Assembly: GCF_904849725.1 (NCBI RefSeq)
Contig: NC_058522.1
Location: 229,499,084 to 229,563,083, forward strand
Length of the DNA: 64,000 nucleotides
Direction of reading: 5' to 3'
Source: Hordeum vulgare subsp. vulgare
Lineage: Eukaryota; Streptophyta; Magnoliopsida; Poales; Poaceae
A model generated the notes under the pieces. That model was not told where the DNA came from and did no database searches. It worked only from the letters and a program-made list of their open reading frames with translations. Within the stretch, counting starts at the first letter, position 1, and the number at the start of each line of letters is the position of its first letter. This document shows, piece by piece, positions 58,061 through 64,000 of this stretch. The position numbers and the translations under genes are program-made.

Positions 58061-58750
58061 ATGGATCCTCATCCACTTGCTAATCTTTTTAAGAGATCCA
58101 ATTATGTTGAACCATTTGCTAGTGAGTTGAGTGCACTTGACTTTCTCTATGGAGTTTTGCTTGAAATGCGTGAATCTGAAAATCGTGATGAAGAAATTTA
58201 TGAAGTGATTCACGAGGGCTCCTTGAATGAAAAGAATGATTGCAATGATTTCATTATAAATTCTATTGATGACAATCATGCTAAAAATATGCAAAACCCT
58301 AAGCTTGGGGATGCTAGTTTTGCTATGTCCACTACTTGTTGCAATGATTATGATTGGGGCGATGATTTTTCTTATGATCTTGAAAATTTGTTTAAGCCTC
58401 ATGATGAATATGATGTTTGCAATAAGATTGAAAGTGGGTTTGGAGAAGTCATGACTTTAGTTGATGATAATCCCACTATTTTTGAAGAGCGTCAACTTTG
58501 CATGCATGTGGATCATCAAAAGAATATCCTATGTGATAGCTATATTGTTCAATTTGATTATGATCCCACATGCAATTGTTATAAGAGAGGAAAATATTGT
58601 GATAGAAACTTTCATGTCACTAAATTACCTCTTGTTATGTTGAGATTGACATTGTTTCTTTCTTCTTCCTTGCATATGGTAACTATTGGTTGTCTTGACA
58701 ATATGTTATCCTATAAAATGCCTATGCATACGAAGTATGTTAGACTTTGA
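58061..58750 (+). CDS. ORF of element F, 229 aa, unknown function
   Basis: An open frame begins MDPHPLANLFKRSNYVEPF and ends VRL-TGA. It is acidic and rich in Asp, Glu and Asn (MRESENRDEEIYEVIHEGSL), with Cys pairs late in the protein (CMHVDH.. CDSYIVQFDYDPTCNCY). No gag, protease or polymerase motif is seen. Codons 81-85 (NPKLG) come from an AAGCTTGGGG motif shared with the element's non-coding tail. It stands where element E has gag-protease. Position just inside the PBS and before the post-ORF motif suggests it is the element's own protein. The frame is intact apart from possible end changes. Confidence 0.65.
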   Translation: MDPHPLANLFKRSNYVEPFASELSALDFLYGVLLEMRESENRDEEIYEVIHEGSLNEKNDCNDFIINSIDDNHAKNMQNPKLGDASFAMSTTCCNDYDWGDDFSYDLENLFKPHDEYDVCNKIESGFGEVMTLVDDNPTIFEERQLCMHVDHQKNILCDSYIVQFDYDPTCNCYKRGKYCDRNFHVTKLPLVMLRLTLFLSSSLHMVTIGCLDNMLSYKMPMHTKYVRL

Positions 58751-61599
58751 TGTGATTTTCACATGCTTTATGATGCTCTCGTTGTGCTTCAATTCTTTTC
58801 TTTTATGTGAGCATCATTGAATTATCAATGCCTAGCTAAAAGGCTTTAAAGGAAAGCGCTTGTTGGGAGGCAACCCAATGAATTTAATTTTGCTTTTTAC
58901 TTTCTGTTTTGTAGTGTACGCACCATAATAATTCTGTTATGATTGTGTTTTTTGTGTTTCTTTTTGTGTTTGAGCCAAGTAAAACCTTTATGACCAGTTT
59001 TGGAGATGGTTGTTTGATCTTGCTGAAAAAGACAGAAACTTTGCGCTCACGAAATTATTTTTCATTCCTATCCAGAAAGAGATTTTTAGTTGATTCTTTT
59101 TGCTGCAGGTTGATATGCCAATTTCCCAAATTGTCGTAATGTTTCAGAATTTTTGAGATACTAGAAGTATACGAAGTATACATACTCTTACAAACTGGTC
59201 TCTTTTTTGACAGATTCTGTTTTTTTTGTGTTGATTACTTATTTTGATGAAACTATGGATAGTATCGGGGGGTACTAGCCATGGGAAAGTGAGAATACAG
59301 TAATCTAACACCAATATAAATAGAAATCAAGTTTACTACAGTATCTAAAGAGGTGGTAGTTTGTTTTCTTGTGCTAATGATATCACGAGTTTCTGTTTAA
59401 GTTTTGTGTTGTGAAATTTTTAAGTTTTGCGTGATGTTCTCATGGACAAAGGGATAAAAACTGGAAAGAGCTCAAGCTTGGGGATGCCTAAGGCATCCCA
59501 AGCCAAATTCAAGGACACCAAGAAGCCTAAGCTTGGGGATGCCCCGGGAAGGCATCCCCTTTTTCGTATTCAATCCATCGGTAACATTACTTGGAGCTAT
59601 ATTTTTATTCACCACATGATATGTGTTTTTGCTTGGAGCGTCGTGTATTATAGGAGTCTTTTCTTTTTGTTGTGTCACAATCATCCTTGCTGCACACCTT
59701 TTGAGAGAGACATACACTCATCGTGAATTTGCTAGAATACTCATTGAGCTTCGCTTGTATCCTTTGAGTTAGGCAATTTAGCTCACATGTGCTTCACTTA
59801 TATCTTTTGAGCTAGATAACTTTGCTCTAAGTGCTTACCTTAGATCTTTTAGAGCACGACGGTGTCATATTTTGGAGAAATAAGAACTCTCAATCTTCAC
59901 TTATATCTTTTTGAGAGTGCTCTCTCTGAGTAACTTGGTAGTTGGCTTGTGCTATGAAAGTAGTCCTAAAGATGATAGGCATCCAAAGAGGATACAATAA
60001 AACTTCCATATTCTTGTGCATTGATTAGAAAGAGAAGTCTGATTCCTCGCAATTAGTTTTGAGACATGGATTTGGTAATATTAAGAGACATGTTAGTAGG
60101 GTGTTGTGGATCTAGAAATACTTGTGTTGAAGTTAGTGATTCCCGTAGCATGCACGTATGGTGAACCGCTATGTGATGAAGTCGAAGCATAATTGATTTA
60201 TTGATTGTCATCCTTTGCGTGGCGGTCGGGATCGCGCGATGGTTTATACCTACCAACCCTTCCCCTAGGAGTATGCGTTGAATGCTTTGTTTCGATTACT
60301 AATAAAACTTTTGCAACAAGTATATGAGTTCTTCATGACTAATGTTGAGTCCATGGTTTAGATGCACTTTCACCTTCCACCATCACTATCTTCTTAGTGC
60401 CGTGCAACTTTCGCCGGTGCACAAAACCCACCATTAGCCTCCCTCAAAACAGCCACCATACCTACCTACTATGGCTTTTTCAAAGTCATTCCGAAATATA
60501 TTGCCATGCAACTACCACCATGACATGTGCCATCACGTCTACATTTCCATTGCATGATTGTAAGATAGCTAGCATGATGTTTCCATTAATGTCTATGCCA
60601 TGCTAGATCATTGCCACGGTACACTACCGAAGGCATTCCATATAGAGTCATCGTTGCTCTAAGTTTTGAGTTGAAAGTGTGATGATCATCATTGATGGAG
60701 CATTGTCCCATGTGAGGAAATAAAAGAGGCCAAAGAAGCCCACCAAAATAAATAATAATAATAATAAAGAGGCCAAAGAGCCCACCAAAAAAATAAAAAA
60801 ATGAGAGAAAAAGAGAGAAGGGACAATGCTACCACTTTTCCACACTTGTGCATATTAAGCACCATGATCTTCATGATTGAGAATCTCTCGTTTTGTCACC
60901 ACCATATAGCTAGTGGGAAATTTTCATTTTATAACTTGGCTTGTATATTCCAATGATAGGCTTCCTCAAAATTGCCTTAGGTCTTCGTGAGCAAGCAAGT
61001 TGGATGCACACCCACTAGTTTTCTTTAATAGCTTTCACATACTCTTAGCTCTAGTGCATCATTTGTATGGCAATCCCTACTCATTCAAATTGATATCTAT
61101 TGATGAGCATCTCCACAGCTCATTGATATGCCTAGTTAATGTGACCATCTTCTCCTTGTATTGTCTTGCAACCTCCACCACACTCCACACCATCTATAGT
61201 GCTAAAACCATGGGTCACGCTCATGTATTGCATGAGAGTTGAAAAGGTTTGAGAAAGTAAAGGTTTGAAACAATTACTTGGCCAATACCGGGGTTGTGCA
61301 TGATTTAAATTCGTTTTGCAATGATGATAGAGCATAGCCAGACTATATGCTTTTGCAGGTATAACTTTCTTTTGGCCTTGTTATTTTGAAAGTTCATGAT
61401 TACCTTGCTAGTTTGCTTGAATTATTATTGTTTCCACGCCAATAGCAAACTATTGTTTTGAATCTAATGGATCTGAACATTCACGTCACATAAGAGGAGT
61501 TACAAAGGACATCTATGCTAGGTAGCATGAAAGCATCAAAAATTCATTCTTTATCACTTCCCTACTCGAGGACGAGCAGGAGTTAAGCTTGGGGATGCT
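58751..61599 (+). other. Non-coding tail of element F
   Basis: It holds the post-ORF motif, two AAGCTTGGGGATG motifs (59474, 59529), several CTTCACTTATATCTTTT units (59785-59910), and from about 60120 onward sequence nearly identical to element E in inverse orientation. It ends with AAGCTTGGGGATG at 61585-61597, just before the LTR. Short frames are shared with E and not considered genes. Confidence 0.8.
58828..58879 (+). other. Conserved post-ORF structured motif (element F)
   Basis: ATGCCTAGCTAAAAGGC, then AAGCGCTT, then TTGGGAGGCAACCCAA, starting 78 bases after the ORF stop. Same order and spacing as in families D and E, although the upstream ORF is unrelated. Confidence 0.8.
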
Positions 61600-63209
61600 T
61601 GATACATCTCAAACGTATCTATAATTTTTGATGGTTTCATGCTGTTATCTTGTCATCTTTGGATGTTTTATGTACCTTTTATATCTTTTTGGGATTAACT
61701 TATTAACTCAGTGCCAAGTGCCAGTTCCTGTTTTTTCTGTGTTTTTGGCTCTTTTCAGATCTGATTTTGGAACGGAGTCCAAACGGAATAAAATCCCCGA
61801 AATGTTTTTCCCGAACGAAAGAAGATCAGGGGGCTTGTGAGCCAATCCAGGAGGGCTACAGGGAGCCCACAAGCCCCCCATCCGCCACCAGGGGGCGGCG
61901 GTGGGCAAGCTTGTGGCCTCCCTAGCGCCCCTGGCCTAGATCTTTCGCCTATATATTCCCTAAAATACAGAAAAAATCAAGGGATCCACGAAAATACTTT
62001 TCCGCCGCCGCAAGCTTCCGTTTTCGCGAGATCTCATCTGGAGACCCTTCCAGGTGCCCTGTCGGAGGGGACTTTGGAGTTGGAGGGCTTCTACATCAAC
62101 ATCATCGCCCCTCCAATGACTCGTGAGTAGTTCACTTCAGACCTACGGGTCCGTAGTTAGTAGCTAGATGGCTTCTTCTCTCTCTTGGATCTTCAATACA
62201 AAGTTCTCCATGATCTTCATGGAGATCTATCCGATGTAATCTTCTTTGGCGGTGTGTTTGTCGAGATCCGATGAATTGTGGATTTGTGATCAGATTATCT
62301 ATGATATATATTTGAGTCTTTGCTGATTTCTTATATGCATGATTTGATATCCTTGTAAGTCTCTCCGAGTCTTGGGTTTTGTTTGGCTAACTAGATCTAT
62401 GATTCTTGCAATGGGAGAATTGCTTGGTTTTGGGTTCTTACCGTGTGGTGACCTTTCCTAGTGACAGTAGGGGCAGCAAGGCACACATCATGTAGTTGCC
62501 ATCAAGGGTAACAAGGTGGGCTCTGTCGTAGATATGAGATTGTCCATCTACATCATATCATCTTGCTTAAGGCGTTACTCTGTTCTTTTGGACTTAATAC
62601 ACTAGATGCATGCTGGATAGCGGTCGACGTGTGGAGTAATAGTAGTAGATGCAGAAAGTATCGGTCTACTTGTTTTGGACGTGATGCCTATAGATATAAT
62701 CATTGCCATAGATGACGTCACGACTTTGCGCGGTTCTATAAATTGCTCGACGGTAATTTGTTCACCCACCGTCTACTTGCTTTCATGAGAGAAGCCACTA
62801 GTAAACACTACGGCCCCTGGGTCTATTCACACCTAACGTTTCCACTTTCGCTTTTACTTTGCTTTGTTACTTTGTTGCTTCCAGTTCTCACTTGGCGAAC
62901 AATCTATAAGGGATTGACAACCCCTTCATAGCGTTGGGAGCAAGCTTTTTGTGTTTGTGCAGGCACTTGAGATACTCCTTCAATGGATCGATACCTTGGT
63001 TCTCAAACTGAGGGAAATACTTACGACCGCTGCGCTACATCACCCTTTCCGCTTCGAGGGAACACCAACGCAAGGCTTCAAGGCCACGGGGGAAATCTTT
63101 TGCATACTTGCCTAGGAAGTCCCTTAAGGCGTAGCTGTAGCAGAAGGATTCCTGGTGCCGTGAACACACCTATTTCTGGCGCCATTGGAAGGTCTTTTGT
63201 TGACTAGCA
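61600..63209 (+). repeat. 3' LTR of element F
   Basis: It starts TGATACATCTCAAACG. The body is almost identical to the 3' LTR of element E (40774-42332, inverse orientation), including the G+C-rich block at 61800-61930. The last ~100 bases differ and include a PBS-like segment (TGGCGCCATTGG, 63177-63188). The end at TAGCA is set by where internal-type sequence begins. Confidence 0.8.
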
Positions 63210-63564
63210 CATCCCAAGCCAAATTCAAGGACACCAAGAATCCTAAGCTTGGGGATGCCCCGGGAAGGCATCCCCTCTTTCGTCTTCAATCCATCGGTAA
63301 CATTACTTGGAGCTATATTTTTATTCACCACATGATATGTGTTTTTGCTTGGAGCGTCGTGTATTATAGGAGTCTTTTCTTTTTGCTGTGTCACAATCAT
63401 CCTTGCTGCACACCTTTTGAGAGAGACATGCACTCATCACGAATTTGGTAGAATACTCATTGAGCTTCGCTTATATCTTTTGAGTTAGGCAATTTAGCTC
63501 ACATGTGCTTCACTTATATCTTTTGAGCTAGATAACTTTGCTCTAAGTGCTTCACTTATATCTT
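63210..63564 (+). repeat. Extra fragment of F-type internal sequence after the 3' LTR
   Basis: It matches 59499-59830 at roughly 97% by eye (CATCCCAAGCCAAATTC.., AAGCTTGGGGATGCCCCGGG). It ends at CTTATATCTT, where copia LTR sequence resumes. It is a remnant of a second internal region. Confidence 0.85.
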
Positions 63565-63924
63565 AGGCGAAGCCCTGCTGGACTAGCTCCACCACAATCG
63601 TCGTGACGTCGTCACGCTGCCGGAGAACTCATCTACCTCTCCGTCCCCTCTTGCTGGATCAAGAAGGCGGAGATCATCGTCGAGCTGTACGTGTGCTGAA
63701 CATGGAGGTGTCGTCCGTTCGGCACTAGATCGGGACGGATCGCGGGACAGAGGCGATTTGGATCGCGAAGACGTTCCACTACATCAACCGTGTTTCTTAA
63801 CGTTTCCCGCTTAGCGCTCTACAAGGGTATGTGGATCCCATCTCCCTCTCGTAGATGGTCATCACCATGATTGGTCTTCGTGTGCGTAGAAATTTTTTTG
63901 TTTCCCATGCAACGTTCCCCAAGA
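63565..63924 (+). repeat. 3' LTR of the copia element, right part
   Basis: GGCGAAGCCCTGCTGG.. through CATGCAACGTTCCCCAAGA matches the remembered 3' end of Angela-type LTRs, whose last dinucleotide is CA; here it is GA. Confidence 0.82.
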
Positions 63925-64000
63925 TGTTTTACGTGGCTGCTATGGGTATCTAGCATGATCACATCTTACTTATACAAAACCATAGCGGTGATACACAAGT
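63925..64000. other. Flank of the copia element, unassigned
   Basis: Seventy-six bases (TGTTTTACGTGGCTGC..) follow the LTR. They are too short to assign; probably another repeat. Confidence 0.4.

Larger units (their letters stand above)
56245..63564 (+). mobile_element. Element F: non-autonomous LTR element of the E superfamily, mosaic
   Basis: LTRs at 56245-57829 and 61600-63209 flank an interior with one unknown ORF and a long non-coding tail. After the 3' LTR comes a 355-bp piece of internal sequence (63210-63564), then copia LTR. No target-site duplication is visible at the ends. The 5' LTR is clearly diverged from the 3' LTR, while the 3' LTR and tail are nearly identical to element E. 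It looks like a recombinant between two subfamilies. Confidence 0.82.
51283..63924 (+). mobile_element. Angela/BARE-like copia element, decayed, 5' LTR outside the window
   Basis: Leader, gag and scattered pol fragments in copia order are followed by an LTR starting TATTGGAAATATGCCC (TGTTGG in the remembered Angela consensus). The D series sits in its leader, so the 5' LTR should lie left of the window. The 3' LTR is interrupted by element F at 56245-63564 and ends AACGTTCCCCAAGA. All reading frames are broken many times, making this the oldest element here. Confidence 0.85.

Overview
This window is transposable-element DNA from a large grass genome, most likely a Triticeae species (wheat, barley or a relative). 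The evidence is the kinds of elements present: Sabrina-like LTRs, an Angela/BARE-like copia element, tRNA-Asp-primed Athila-type gypsy elements, a CACTA element with grass-type ends, and a Tat-lineage gypsy element. I found no intact host gene. The only host-derived coding sequence is three captured fragments inside the CACTA element. Family names come from remembered consensus features and are tentative; the boundaries (terminal TG..CA, target-site duplications, primer sites) are read from the sequence.

Layout. (1) 1-7049: 3' part of a + strand Tat/Retand-like gypsy element (A), with integrase, a 71-bp tandem array, an intact 841-residue multi-exon gene on the opposite strand, and the 3' LTR. 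(2) 7050-8909: 5' end of a minus-strand Sabrina-like element (B) that A interrupts. (3) 8910-51282: a series of related non-autonomous Athila-type units (family D) with four LTRs and three internal regions. Into it are inserted element C (9308-23768), a CACTA element (24855-29500) and element E (40774-48897). (4) 51283-64000: a decayed Angela-like copia element whose 3' LTR is split by element F (56245-63564).

The nesting gives a time order: Angela-like copia first; D in its leader; B, C, CACTA and E in D; A in B; a Sabrina-like solo LTR in C; F in the copia LTR. Perfect duplications mark C (ATGAG), the solo LTR (GTGTA) and CACTA (ATG). E has GTACC with one change.

Most notable: a 4.35-kb near-perfect palindrome of the pol region inside C (2,167-bp arms, 19-bp spacer); the intact antisense gene with its own TATA box in A; the CACTA element carrying pieces of RPL9, an auxin response factor and a putative I29 propeptide gene in one orientation; a structured motif following the reading frames of several non-autonomous families; internal copies of the 13-base motif that otherwise abuts the 3' LTR; and primer-binding-site copies built into the LTRs of family E/F.
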